Source: Planctomyces sp. SH-PL14 (lineage in GTDB: Bacteria; Planctomycetota; Planctomycetia; Planctomycetales; Planctomycetaceae). Taken from it: a stretch of DNA of 64,000 nt. The stretch covers positions 744,001 through 808,000 of the forward strand of contig NZ_CP011270.1 in NCBI RefSeq assembly GCF_001610835.1, in the 5' to 3' direction. Below are positions 1 to 9,336 of the stretch, in pieces; the first letter of the stretch is position 1, and every line of letters begins with the position of its first letter. Both the position numbers and the translations under genes were made by a program. The notes under the pieces were generated by a model. That model made no database searches and had not been told where the DNA came from. It saw only the letters and a list, made by a program, of their open reading frames with translations.

Positions 1-394
1 TCCACTCCGCCGCGTGGGTTCGCGGCTGGGGGAGGCACTGTTCCGGCTGAAGTACGCTCTGGTCCCGCCAGTCGGGCGTGGCCATCCCTTCCGGCGGATA
101 CGCCAGTCCGTCGGGCCCGCGTCCCTCGAAGGGATCGTTTTCGAAGGGGTACTGCACCGGCTGTGTTTCGATGACGACCGGTTCGGAGCCGTCTTCGCTG
201 CGGAGGACTTCCTCCCACGACGAGAGCGAGTCCTGAATCGGTTGCCCGCCTCTGGTCGCCGGCCCGCTCGTCATCCGAACGCCGTCCGGATGTGAATCCG
301 GAAGCTTCGGGCGCGCGACCTCGGCCGCGGTCAGCGGGGACGCCAGTCCCGCCAACGCACAGAGCCAGGTGCTGACTCGCCGGCGAATCGTCAC
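1..394 (-). CDS. Partial secreted protein of unknown function (N-terminal part)
   Basis: The reverse strand opens with a GTG at 394 preceded by a good AAGGGAG ribosome binding site and runs off the left edge with no stop, so only about 131 residues are visible. The product begins with a basic stretch (TIRRR), a hydrophobic core (WLCALAGLASPL) and an AEV-type cleavage region near residue 20, a typical Sec signal peptide. The visible mature part is rich in Pro, Asp and Glu and has no motif I recognise. Large planctomycete outer-surface proteins often start this way, but family membership cannot be decided from this fragment. Confidence 0.6.
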   Translation of the reverse strand, partial: MTIRRRVSTWLCALAGLASPLTAAEVARPKLPDSHPDGVRMTSGPATRGGQPIQDSLSSWEEVLRSEDGSEPVVIETQPVQYPFENDPFEGRGPDGLAYPPEGMATPDWRDQSVLQPEQCLPQPRTHAAEW

Positions 395-719
395 GCGGTG
401 GAAACTCCCTTTTCCGGGCACGCGGGAACCTGGGCGGAACCTGTCCGCCGTTCTTCGTGGGGGCTGTATCGCCGGACAGTCCATTGGCGTCAATCGCCCC
501 TCACCCCGCCGGCCATTTCACCGGCAGCTCCTGCCACCGGGGCATCCGCCTTGGCCGCGGTGGCCGTGGTAAAGATGGGAATGAGCGAGCGGGAGCCGCG
601 TCGCCGAAGACGGCCTTCGAACATTGCTCGCGTCCCTCCCCGGTTGACGATGTCTCTTCGGCAAACGATCTTGTCCGCAGCGTTCGCCTCCCACCTTTCT
701 TTGAGTCGACAGAAACGCA
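395..719. other. Divergent intergenic region, no gene seen
   Basis: This is the spacer between the minus-strand secreted protein and the plus-strand oxidoreductase. Open frames here continue as overlapping shadows of the neighbours and have no convincing starts. It probably holds the promoters for both genes, but no clear -35/-10 pair stands out. Confidence 0.5.
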
Positions 720-1772
720 ATGACTGTTCGCATCGGACTTCTCGGCATCGGTTTCATGGGGATGACGCACTTCGAAGGTGCCCGGAAGCTGGAGGGGGGG
801 AAGATCGCGGCGATCTGCACGCGGAGCGAGAAGAAGCTGGCGGGGGACTGGTCGGATATCCAGGGGAATTTCGGTCCGCGCGGCAGCACCGAGGTCGACC
901 TGAGCGGCATCAAGACGTATCGCGATCACAGCGAGATGTTCCGCGATCCGGACATCGACCTCGTCGATATCTGTCTCCCGACCGACCAGCACGAGTCGAT
1001 GGTGCTGGATGCTCTGGCGGCGGGAAAGCACGTCCTTGTCGAGAAGCCGATCGCGATCGACCTCGACGCCGCAAAGCGGATGGTCGACGCCGCCCAGAAG
1101 GCGGGGAAGCTGCTGCTGGTCGGCCAGGTCCTGCCGTTCTTCCCGGAGTTCCGCTGGGTCCGGGAGACGGTCGAGAGCGGGCAGTACGGGAAGCTGCGGG
1201 CAGCCGCGTTCCGCCGCGTGATTGCGGAGCCGAACTGGTCGGCGGGAATGAACGATTTCCGAAAGCTCGGCGGCTGGGGGATCGACCTCCACATTCACGA
1301 CAACCACTACATCGGTTTGCTCTGCGGCGTTCCGAAGCAGGTCTTCTCGCGCGGCCTGCTGATCGATGGTCTCGTGAACCACGTCTGCACGCAGTACCTC
1401 TACGATGACCGGGACCTGACCGTCAGCGCCATCAGTGGCGGGATTGCGGCGGCGGGGCTGAAGTTCGCCCACAGCTTTGAGATCTTCCTGGAGCGGGCGA
1501 CGCTTCAGTACGACGCCGGGACTTACGGCGACTCGTGGACCGTGAACCGCCCGCTGACGCTCATCACGAGCGACGGCCAGGTCTCGACGCCGGCTCCCGG
1601 GGGCGGAACCGAGTGGTGCGCGGCCTTCACGGACGAGCTCCAGGCAGCGGTCAACAGCGTCCGGACGGGGACGCCTGCTCCCGTCCTGAGCGGGGAACTC
1701 GCTTACAACGCCCTGCGTCTGTGCCATGCTGAGGCGGAGAGCATCGCCACGGGGAAGCCGGCAGCGATTTGA
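720..1772 (+). CDS. Gfo/Idh/MocA family NAD(P)-dependent oxidoreductase
   Basis: This 350-residue protein has the usual length and order of the family. An N-terminal Rossmann fold carries the dinucleotide motif LGIGFMG (residues 8-14), the EKP motif that positions the nicotinamide lies at residues 108-110, and a C-terminal substrate-binding domain contains the Asp/His cluster DLHIHDNH (about 189-196) in the place of the catalytic residues. Family members oxidise or reduce sugars, inositols or related polyols in the cytoplasm; the substrate cannot be read from the sequence. There is no signal peptide, unlike many planctomycete members. The gene stands alone, followed by a structured repeat that separates it from the convergent thioesterase gene. 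Confidence 0.9.
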   Translation: MTVRIGLLGIGFMGMTHFEGARKLEGGKIAAICTRSEKKLAGDWSDIQGNFGPRGSTEVDLSGIKTYRDHSEMFRDPDIDLVDICLPTDQHESMVLDALAAGKHVLVEKPIAIDLDAAKRMVDAAQKAGKLLLVGQVLPFFPEFRWVRETVESGQYGKLRAAAFRRVIAEPNWSAGMNDFRKLGGWGIDLHIHDNHYIGLLCGVPKQVFSRGLLIDGLVNHVCTQYLYDDRDLTVSAISGGIAAAGLKFAHSFEIFLERATLQYDAGTYGDSWTVNRPLTLITSDGQVSTPAPGGGTEWCAAFTDELQAAVNSVRTGTPAPVLSGELAYNALRLCHAEAESIATGKPAAI

Positions 1773-1822
1773 CGCGGGCGCTCGGAGCTATGCCTGTCCG
1801 ACGGTGTCCGGGCTAGCGCCGC

Positions 1823-2157
1823 GTCCTTGCCGGCGCGGCTCTGTTAGCTCACTCCCAACGTGCGACGGCAGCCGGGGTCAAGGGGGTCTCACCCCCTTGC
1901 CGCCGGAGGCTCTTCCATGAGGAACCGTGGGACACAACGGACGTCCGCTTTGTGAGATCCGCGTTGAGGACTCCCTCAAACCACACCGCTTGCTTTGCAA
2001 TCCCGGCGGGGTGGTGAGGGGGCATGCGACACGTTGTCCGCGCTTTGACACGCGCTCCTTCAGACATCTCTCGACGGCCAGGCCTCCGGCGGGCAAGAGG
2101 GCCAGAAAAACAACACAGGCCCCCTTGCATCCCCCACCAGGGTGCCCCTGGACCCGG
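1823..2157 (+). repeat. Structured interspersed repeat, copy A
   Basis: First of seven copies of an element of about 320 bp. It begins with the GCCGGCGCGGCTC and CCAACGTGCGACGGCAGC blocks and ends at CCAGGGTGCCCCTGGACCC. Long arms pair across it: CCCCCTTGCCGCCGGAGGC at 1892-1910 against GCCTCCGGCGGGCAAGAGG at 2082-2100. A small GGGGG(TCTCA)CCCCC hairpin sits just outside the left arm, and internal hairpins lie between the arms (for example CCCTCA/TGAGGG). It separates two convergent genes. Plus orientation is defined by this copy. Confidence 0.85.
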
Positions 2158-2198
2158 TGATTGGGCCGGTGAGATTGGGTGGCGCTGCTGCGCCCCAG

Positions 2199-2624
2199 TC
2201 AGGCCTTCGGCAGCGCCACCGACTCGAACGCCGCCCGGTACTCCGGCGGAATCTCGATCGAGACCAGCGTCCCGTCATGGTGGCACAGGCAGCAGGCGAT
2301 CTTCATCCGCCCGTGGGCCAGACGCCGCTCGCCACAATAGATCTCGTGCAGGAACGAGACCGACTTGAACCCGACCCGCTCCACCGAGACCCGGATCTCG
2401 ATCTCGTCCTCATGCCGGGCCGGGGCCTCGTAATGACAACTGCACGAGACCCGAGGCCAGCCGATGTACGGCCCGTGCGCCTGCCGCTCCATGATCTTGA
2501 GGCCGTGGGCGCGAAAGAAGTCGTGCTCCGCCTCTTCCATCCAGCGGTAGAAGTTGGCGAAGTGAACGATTCCGGCCATGTCGGTCTGAGCGAACTCGAC
2601 CCGGCGGCGAGCAATGAAAGCCAT
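2199..2624 (-). CDS. Acyl-CoA thioesterase, 4-hydroxybenzoyl-CoA thioesterase type (hot-dog fold)
   Basis: At 141 residues this is a standard single hot-dog domain. The N-terminal pattern RVEFAQTDMAGIVHFANFYRW (about 8-28) is the signature of the YbgC/4HBT group, with the catalytic Asp followed by the GIVHFANFYRW helix. Such enzymes hydrolyse short or aromatic acyl-CoA esters in the cytoplasm. The ATG at 2624 is chosen because the signature begins eight residues in and a GAGGCAG-type ribosome site precedes it; the longer frame upstream overlaps the neighbour. It starts 14 nt after the stop of the HTH-PTS IIA gene, so the two are probably co-transcribed. Confidence 0.88.
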   Translation of the reverse strand: MAFIARRRVEFAQTDMAGIVHFANFYRWMEEAEHDFFRAHGLKIMERQAHGPYIGWPRVSCSCHYEAPARHEDEIEIRVSVERVGFKSVSFLHEIYCGERRLAHGRMKIACCLCHHDGTLVSIEIPPEYRAAFESVALPKA

Positions 2625-2638
2625 CGAAACGTCTGCCT

Positions 2639-3340
2639 CTAGGAAACCCGCTGCTCGGCCGCCTGGATCACGCCGTACGCTTCTTCGTTGGAACTCGCCG
2701 AGCGGAGGTCGCTGAGGAACTGCGGCTGCTGCAGCATCCGTCCCAGCCGGGCCAGAACCTGCAGGTGTGTCCGCGCGTCCCGGCAGACGACGAGGAAAAA
2801 CAGGTCGGTCAGCGATCCATTGGGCGCCCCGAACGGAATGCCGGTCGCGGTCCGGCCGAACGCGACGACCGACTCTTCGATCGACTCGGTGGGAGCCTGC
2901 CGGGGGTGCGGGATCGCCACGCCGGAGTCGTAGGCGGTCGACATCAGCTCTTCGCGTTCCTGAACCGCCTTCAGCACGGCGGCCGGTTCCCAGATTTTCC
3001 AGGTCCGACCGGCGACTTCGACCATCCCTTCCAGGACGGACCGCTTGGTCCGGGCCTGCAGGTCGACCTCGACCATCTCCGGCCGCAGGAACGACGTCAC
3101 GGGGACCTGCGGATTGACGCCGGGAGCCTGCTGCGACCGCTCGACGCTGGCGAGCTGGGCGTCGCTGAACGACCGCATCTCCTGCTCGAGCCACTGCGAG
3201 ACTTCGGTCGCCTGGAACAGCCATTCGCCGCCGCGCTTGTGGGCGGGAATCCGTCCGCGCTGGACGAGCTTTTCAATCTCGCGGAGGTCTCTTCCCAACT
3301 GACGTGAGATTTCTTCGAGCGTGAACCAATCGGAAGCCAT
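2639..3340 (-). CDS. PTS IIA (nitrogen/fructose-type) domain protein with N-terminal DNA-binding HTH
   Basis: The 233-residue protein has two parts. Residues 1-55 look like an excisionase/MerR-type helix-turn-helix (FTLEEISRQLGRD, then IPAHKRGGEWLF). Residues about 80-230 form a PTS EIIA type 2 domain with the phosphorylatable His in SGVAIPHPR (His145) and the downstream GSLTDLFFLVV and HLQVLARL segments. IIA-Ntr proteins regulate rather than transport, switching partners by phosphorylation state; fusion to an HTH suggests a phospho-responsive DNA-binding regulator. The ATG at 3340 starts the HTH directly. It is cotranscribed with the thioesterase 14 nt downstream. No EI or HPr gene is in the window. 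Confidence 0.82.
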   Translation of the reverse strand: MASDWFTLEEISRQLGRDLREIEKLVQRGRIPAHKRGGEWLFQATEVSQWLEQEMRSFSDAQLASVERSQQAPGVNPQVPVTSFLRPEMVEVDLQARTKRSVLEGMVEVAGRTWKIWEPAAVLKAVQEREELMSTAYDSGVAIPHPRQAPTESIEESVVAFGRTATGIPFGAPNGSLTDLFFLVVCRDARTHLQVLARLGRMLQQPQFLSDLRSASSNEEAYGVIQAAEQRVS

Positions 3341-3506
3341 AACGGGGAGGGCTGGCAGGAAGGCTGGCGGAGGGAGGGCACGGAGGCTGGGGGGCCGGGG
3401 CGTCAGCATAGACAGAACACCTACGCGGCGGGTAGTCACGGTCCCGGAAGATTGTCGACAATCCCGGCCGACCGCTCCTCGAGGGGGCCAGCCGGGGCCA
3501 ACGCCG

Positions 3507-4361
<855 letters not shown>

Positions 4362-4473
4362 CCGGGTTGCGCCTTCAAGAACGGGGAACGGGCGATCTCG
4401 TATATCACCGCAGTCGGTGTTCTGCCAAGCACGGAACGTCGCTCAAGCCGTCGCTGATGCGAGTCCGGGTCCG

Positions 4474-5187
4474 TCAAACGACGCCGAGCGCCGGGAATCC
4501 CGTTACGCCGATCTCCTCCCGCGACGCGAACGGCTCGGCGAACTCCCGACCGATCGTCCAGCCCCAGTACCGGGCCCGGTCGCGGACGTCCTCGACGATC
4601 GAAGGCAGTCCGTTCCGCCGCAGGTCGAGGCTCTGGCTTTCGTAGCAGCGGATGGAGGCCAGCTTCGGCTCGATCGCGTCGCCGATGTCGACGACGAACG
4701 ACGGCTTGGGATGAATCCGGAGGTGAATGCTCCAGTAGTAGTAAATCCGCGGCGGGTGGTAGGGCTCCCCGAGGAGATCGGTCCGCGACAGCTTTGACCA
4801 GAACCGGGCGGCGTCGGCGAGCTGGCTGGCGGAGACGTGATCGGGATGGGAGTCCTCCCAGTACGGTGCCAGGATCACCTTGGGCTTTGTGAGCCGAAAC
4901 ACTCCCGCGAGTGCGCGTCGCGCCTCGACGTCGTCGCGAAGGTTGCGGTTGGGCAGCCCCAGCATGTGTCGCCATGTGAGGTCGAGGATCTTCGTTGACG
5001 CGGCCGTCTCGCGGGCCCGCTGCTCGATGCTCCCTTTCGGCGTCGGCTCTCCGTTCGTCAGTTCGACGACTCCGACCCGCAACCCCTGACGGCGGCTTTG
5101 GACGATCGTCCCCGCCACGCTGAGTTCGGCGTCATCGGGATGTGGAGCGACGACCAGGATGTCGAGGGGGGAGTCGGGTGGAGTCAT
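4474..5187 (-). CDS. PIG-L family zinc-dependent deacetylase (BshB1-like)
   Basis: The 237-residue protein carries both metal-binding motifs of the LmbE/PIG-L family: PHPDDAE at residues 15-21 (catalytic Asp and zinc ligands) and HPDH at 114-117. Length and the SHPDH context resemble BshB1-type deacetylases, which remove acetyl groups from GlcNAc-malate in bacillithiol synthesis, but related enzymes act on many N-acetylglucosaminyl substrates, so the substrate is not fixed. The protein has no signal peptide and is presumably cytoplasmic. It is first in the minus-strand run with the ABC-2 permease; the two are 112 nt apart. Confidence 0.88.
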   Translation of the reverse strand: MTPPDSPLDILVVAPHPDDAELSVAGTIVQSRRQGLRVGVVELTNGEPTPKGSIEQRARETAASTKILDLTWRHMLGLPNRNLRDDVEARRALAGVFRLTKPKVILAPYWEDSHPDHVSASQLADAARFWSKLSRTDLLGEPYHPPRIYYYWSIHLRIHPKPSFVVDIGDAIEPKLASIRCYESQSLDLRRNGLPSIVEDVRDRARYWGWTIGREFAEPFASREEIGVTGFPALGVV

Positions 5188-5270
5188 GAACGAAGTCGGA
5201 ACCTGGGGTGCGGTGATTACACGATGGTAGTCGACGGTCGAAACGGGACGCGACCGCAGGCCCGAACCAC

Positions 5271-5340
5271 GTCCTTGCCGGCACGACTCTGATAGCTCGA
5301 ACCCAACGTGCCACGGCAGCCGGGGTCAAGGGGGCAACCC
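5271..5340 (+). repeat. Structured interspersed repeat, copy B, left part (interrupted)
   Basis: This is the left end of the repeat (GTCCTTGCCGGCACGACTC, CCAACGTGCCACGGCAGC, GGGGTCAAGGGGGCAACCC). It stops abruptly at 5340 where the insertion sequence begins; the remainder resumes at 6853. Confidence 0.9.
5330..5340. repeat. Left target-site duplication of the IS
   Basis: The 11-mer GGGGGCAACCC at 5330-5340 is repeated exactly at 6853-6863 on the other side of the insertion. It fits GGG-N5-CCC, the target preference known for the IS4-family element IS231A. Confidence 0.9.
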
Positions 5341-6852
5341 AACGCCGTTAACCCCGGTTGAGGAGCTTGAGTCTCCTGGCCTGGTCGATCTGCTGGGACG
5401 TGGCGTTGGTGATCTTTGGCGATCCCGCCGGCCGCTCCTTCTTCCTCCGTGTGTAGTCCCGGCTGGCCTTGTTCTTCCGCTCATACGGGTCGGTGACGGA
5501 TTCACGCAGCATCGCGCACAGCGTCTGACCTCGAACAACGGGATGCCGGTAGTCCCGTATCAGTCGACGGAACGACCGCAAGACTCCCGCCATGCTGATT
5601 CGAGACAGCGGAACCTGGGCCTTCGCCAGTTCCACTGCAACCGACAGTCCCATGCCCCACAGGCCGACCAGCGACCATTCGAGCTCGACCGCGGCATTCA
5701 GGGAGGACAGGCTGCGGAGTTTTCGTCGACCGAACGTCTGCTTCAGGGTTCGATAGAACAGTTCCACTCCCCAGCGTTTGCGGTACAGGTCCAGGACCGC
5801 CCGGTCGCTCAAGATCTTCGGGTCCCGGACGCTCGTGAGCAGAGAGATCGGAGATCTCGGTCCCTGGGCCACGATCAGCCGGAACACCAGAGGCGGATCG
5901 AGCCGTTTGGCGGCCTCGTCAGGCCAGACGTAGACGGTTCCTTGCGATTCCCGCACGAACCCCAGCTTCCGCAGAAGCTTGACGTTCGCTCCCACCCGAA
6001 CCAGCAGATGCCGGCCGCTTCCCAGGACTTTCCGGGCGAAGTCATAGCCCACGAAGCCGGCGTCCGCCGTCATCAAGCTTCCCTCGGGCAGGTCCTGGAG
6101 CATCTGAAGGGCGTGTTCCCGCTCACTGCTGTCGGCGGGGCCGATCCGCCAGTCCCACGGAAGCCCCGTCCCGACATGGAACAAGGTCGTCAGCCACATC
6201 TGGGGAACGCGGGCCGCCTTGGCCCCGGCGGCTGTTCTCGTCCGTTGGCGGCGGTGGCGCCTCTTCCGGATCGATCTCTTGAACGACGGGGCATAGGCCG
6301 TCTCGTGGGACTGGGTGCGAGGGAGCTCCACTCGGCTGCCATCGACCCCGTAGACCACCAGACCGCAGGATTCCCACTGCCGGGGGAGCGTCTGGCGAAT
6401 CCGCTTTCGGAGAGCCGTCGTGAGAAGATAGACCAGGGGAACGGTCCAGCGTCGGAGGAGCTTCATGAAGGCCTGGGACGACCCGGCCAGAGGGCCGTGA
6501 TGGGGGAACAGATGCGCCATCAGCCTGTGGGTCGTGACAAACCGTTCCTGCAGTGTCTGCTCATCGGACCAGGCCCACAGAAGGGCGGCTCGAACCAACA
6601 GTGGTGGCGTCCACGTGCAGTCGTGCCGGAAGAGGATGGTCTTCCAGTCCGTCCCAGCCAGAAGCCATTGCAGAGCTTTCTCGAGATGCCGAGAATTGAG
6701 CGCAACATCCGGAGACAGGTCTTGATGCGGCATCCCCGAATCCTTTCGGGAGGGCGAAGTGGGTGGGTTTCAGTGTGAGAACCGAAGCGTCTCCACAACG
6801 CCATGTCGCATCAAGACTTTCTTTTTGAACACGAACCAGGGTTAACGGCGTT
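5341..6852 (-). mobile_element. Complete IS4-family insertion sequence, 1512 bp
   Basis: Terminal inverted repeats are AACGCCGTTAACCCCGGTT at the left end (from 5341) and AACGCCGTTAACCCTGGTT read inward from 6852, matching at 18 of 19 positions. An exact 11-bp duplication of GGGGGCAACCC flanks the element. One transposase gene fills it. The near-perfect ends, the perfect target duplication and the uninterrupted gene point to a recent insertion that may still be mobile. It lies inside copy B of the structured repeat. Confidence 0.95.
5348..6733 (-). CDS. IS4-family DDE transposase
   Basis: The 461-residue transposase has all three catalytic acidic residues in order: Asp131 (YGVDGSR), Asp224 (MTADAGF) and Glu324. 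The Glu lies in the exact IS4 signature Y-(2)-R-(3)-E-(6)-K, formed by Tyr317, Arg320, Glu324 and Lys331. It cuts and rejoins the element ends, producing the 11-bp target duplication seen here. The stop lies only 7 nt inside the left inverted repeat. The frame is full length with no damage, so activity is plausible. Confidence 0.95.
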   Translation of the reverse strand: MPHQDLSPDVALNSRHLEKALQWLLAGTDWKTILFRHDCTWTPPLLVRAALLWAWSDEQTLQERFVTTHRLMAHLFPHHGPLAGSSQAFMKLLRRWTVPLVYLLTTALRKRIRQTLPRQWESCGLVVYGVDGSRVELPRTQSHETAYAPSFKRSIRKRRHRRQRTRTAAGAKAARVPQMWLTTLFHVGTGLPWDWRIGPADSSEREHALQMLQDLPEGSLMTADAGFVGYDFARKVLGSGRHLLVRVGANVKLLRKLGFVRESQGTVYVWPDEAAKRLDPPLVFRLIVAQGPRSPISLLTSVRDPKILSDRAVLDLYRKRWGVELFYRTLKQTFGRRKLRSLSSLNAAVELEWSLVGLWGMGLSVAVELAKAQVPLSRISMAGVLRSFRRLIRDYRHPVVRGQTLCAMLRESVTDPYERKNKASRDYTRRKKERPAGSPKITNATSQQIDQARRLKLLNRG

Positions 6853-7110
6853 GGGGGCAACCCCTTGCCGCCGGAGGCGCTTCCATGAGGAACCGTGGTA
6901 AGCAACGGGCGTCCCCTTTGTGGAGCCGGCGTTGAGGACTCCTTCACATCACACCGCTCGCTTTGCAGTCCCCGCGGGTTGGTAAGGGGGCATCCGGCAC
7001 GTTCTCCGCGCTTGGATACTCACTCCTTCAGACATCTCTCGACGGCCAGGCCTCCGGCGGGCAAGGAGGCGTTGCCCCCTTGCATCCCCCACCAGGGTGC
7101 CCCTGGACCC
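6853..7110 (+). repeat. Structured interspersed repeat, copy B, right part
   Basis: The repeat resumes right after the IS with the second copy of GGGGGCAACCC (6853-6863), then CTTGCCGCCGGAGGCGCTTCC and continues to CACCAGGGTGCCCCTGGACCC at 7110. Joining 5271-5340 to 6864-7110 restores a normal full-length copy. Confidence 0.88.
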
Positions 7111-7252
7111 CGGTGGGGGATGCGACCGCTGCTTTTCGAGTTGAGGAATCGCCCAAACTTCTGATGATGAACCAGCCGGATCACGTGGTCCGCCCGCCGG
7201 GACCCTCCGTTCCTGCTGATGTTCCCGCCGCCCCTCCTTCCCCCGGTGACCC

Positions 7253-9301
7253 ATGCTCACCCTGCGAAGCTGCCACTGCTGCGGACTCATCCAAACCGCC
7301 GCCGAGCTCCACCTCGAATACTGCGCCCGCTGCCACACCCGACTCACCGCCGCCGATCACCAGCGAGACAACCGCCTCGCCGCCACGCTCGCCCTCTCCG
7401 CCCTCATCCTCTTCCTACCGGCCGTCACCCTCCCGTTCCTCCAGATCAGCCGCTTCGGACTCACCACCGCCAGCAGCGTCCTGGGGGGAATCGGGATCCT
7501 GTTCCGCGAAGGACACTTCGCCGTCGGAAGCATCGTCGTCGTCTTCTCCCTCATCTTCCCCCTCCTGAAGCTCGGCCTGATCTTTCTTCTGAGCACCCGC
7601 AGCGACTGGCTCCACTCCGCCGACCGCAGTCTCAGCTACCGCCTCGTCGAACACCTCGGCCGCTGGGGCATGCTCGATGTCCTCCTCGTCGCCGTGATGA
7701 TCGCCTTCATCAAGCTCGGCTCCCTCGTCGCCTTCGGCGCCGGCCCCGGCCTTCCCCTCTTCGCCGCCTTCGTCATCGCCAGCCTCTTGGCCAGTCTCGC
7801 CTTCAATCCACACGTCCTGTGGAGCGAACACGTCATGAACACCACCGACAACACCCCGCCAAAGCCCGCCTCCGACGCTCCGCCCTCAACGCCAAGCGCC
7901 TTTCCCACGGCGATCGGCCGCCCCTCCCCGTCGAGGCACCGGCTCTGGATCTGGATTCTCCCGCTGCTCGCGTTCGTCGCCGCCGGAGCACTGACTTGGA
8001 ACGTCATCCGTCAGCGGGGACGCCTCATTACGATCACGTTTACCGAAGGGCGCGGCCTCGCCGCCGGCGACCAGCTCCGCTACCGCGGCATCCGCGCCGG
8101 CGACGTCGAAAGCCTCGAACTCCTCCGGCAGGGCGAAGGGGTCGTCGCCCGGGTCCGCATCACCCGCGACTGCGACAACCTGATCCGCCAGGGAACCCAG
8201 TTCTGGATCGTCCGCCCCCAGCTCGACGTCTCCGGCGTCAGCGGCCTCGAAACCCTCGTCGGCGCCAAGTACCTGACGTTCCGCCCGGCACCGCCGCAGG
8301 CTCCGCTCACCAGCACCTTTGCCGGACTCGAAGAGCCGCCCCTCGCGGACCTCGAGTTCCCCGGCGGAATTGAGATCGTCCTCCAGGCCCCGCAGGCCCG
8401 CGGACTCCGGGCCGGCCTGCCGCTCCACTACCGCCACCTCCGCGTCGGCGGCATTCGAAAGATCGCCCTCTCGGCCGACGGCGGCGCGATCGAAGCGACC
8501 GCCTACATCCGGCCGGACTACGCCCACCTGATCCGGACCAACACCACGTTCTGGAACGCCAGCGGCGTCAACCTGACCGGCGGCCTGACCGGCTTCCACC
8601 TGCACGTCGGCCCGGCCGAAAGCTGGATTCACGGCGGAGTCGAACTCGGCATCCCGCCCGAAGCCGGGGACGCCGTCCAAACCGGCCACCGCTTCCCGCT
8701 CCATCCCGCTGCCAAGCAGGAATGGCTCGAATGGTCCCCCGCGATCGCCAGCGGTCCCGCACCACCCGCGTCGCAAGTTCCCGACGTTGTGCCGGTCGTC
8801 CTGACCTGGAAGCACGACGGCTGGCTCTGGGACACCGACCGCTCACGGCGGGGGCTTCTCATGGCCAGCGACGGCCTCCTCCTCGGCCCCGCCGAACTCC
8901 AGACCGTCCCCGCCGACGCCATCCCCGGCACCGCCCGGCTCCAGGCCGGAGAGACCACCGTGGCGCTCAACGCCCCAGTCGGAGCCCATCCGGAATCGAC
9001 GCTTCGCCAGCGGCGGATTGAGGGGGTCACTGGCCGCCCGGCCGCCTGCCGCGAGCCCTCGCAGCCCGAAGACGGCTTCATCGTCACCGGAAGCAACGAC
9101 TCTCCGCTCCTCCTGGCCGCAACACGAATCCGCGTCGAGGAGGGCCACTGGCGGCTCGATCCGGAACTCTCCCTGCCCGGAATTGTGACCGGCGCCCCTC
9201 TGCTGGCGGCGACGGACCGAAAAGTGATCGGGTTCCTGCGGATCGAGGGAACGGACCGGTCGGTGATCCCCTATGCCTCCTCGCCTCATGCGGCGGAGTG
9301 A
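7253..9301 (+). CDS. Fused PqiA-MCE (PqiB-like) lipid-transport protein
   Basis: The 682-residue protein joins two proteins that are separate in enterobacteria. Residues 1-190 are a single PqiA domain: a zinc ribbon (C7-x2-C10, C24-x2-C27) and four or so membrane segments between about 42 and 184. After a Pro-rich linker, a membrane helix (about 231-252) leads into two MCE domains (about 255-345 and 372-467), with PqiB-like landmarks GTQFWIVRPQLDVSGVSGLE and TTFWNASGVNLTGG. PqiB has three MCE domains; only two are visible here. PqiA/PqiB-type systems carry lipids between inner and outer membranes. The last 200 residues are not MCE; GIVTGAPLL followed by KVIGFL resembles the active-site strand of a chymotrypsin fold without the serine. 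Confidence 0.85.
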   Translation: MLTLRSCHCCGLIQTAAELHLEYCARCHTRLTAADHQRDNRLAATLALSALILFLPAVTLPFLQISRFGLTTASSVLGGIGILFREGHFAVGSIVVVFSLIFPLLKLGLIFLLSTRSDWLHSADRSLSYRLVEHLGRWGMLDVLLVAVMIAFIKLGSLVAFGAGPGLPLFAAFVIASLLASLAFNPHVLWSEHVMNTTDNTPPKPASDAPPSTPSAFPTAIGRPSPSRHRLWIWILPLLAFVAAGALTWNVIRQRGRLITITFTEGRGLAAGDQLRYRGIRAGDVESLELLRQGEGVVARVRITRDCDNLIRQGTQFWIVRPQLDVSGVSGLETLVGAKYLTFRPAPPQAPLTSTFAGLEEPPLADLEFPGGIEIVLQAPQARGLRAGLPLHYRHLRVGGIRKIALSADGGAIEATAYIRPDYAHLIRTNTTFWNASGVNLTGGLTGFHLHVGPAESWIHGGVELGIPPEAGDAVQTGHRFPLHPAAKQEWLEWSPAIASGPAPPASQVPDVVPVVLTWKHDGWLWDTDRSRRGLLMASDGLLLGPAELQTVPADAIPGTARLQAGETTVALNAPVGAHPESTLRQRRIEGVTGRPAACREPSQPEDGFIVTGSNDSPLLLAATRIRVEEGHWRLDPELSLPGIVTGAPLLAATDRKVIGFLRIEGTDRSVIPYASSPHAAE

Positions 9302-9336
9302 CGAGCAGGCGCCGGTACTCACGGCACCACGTCGAG

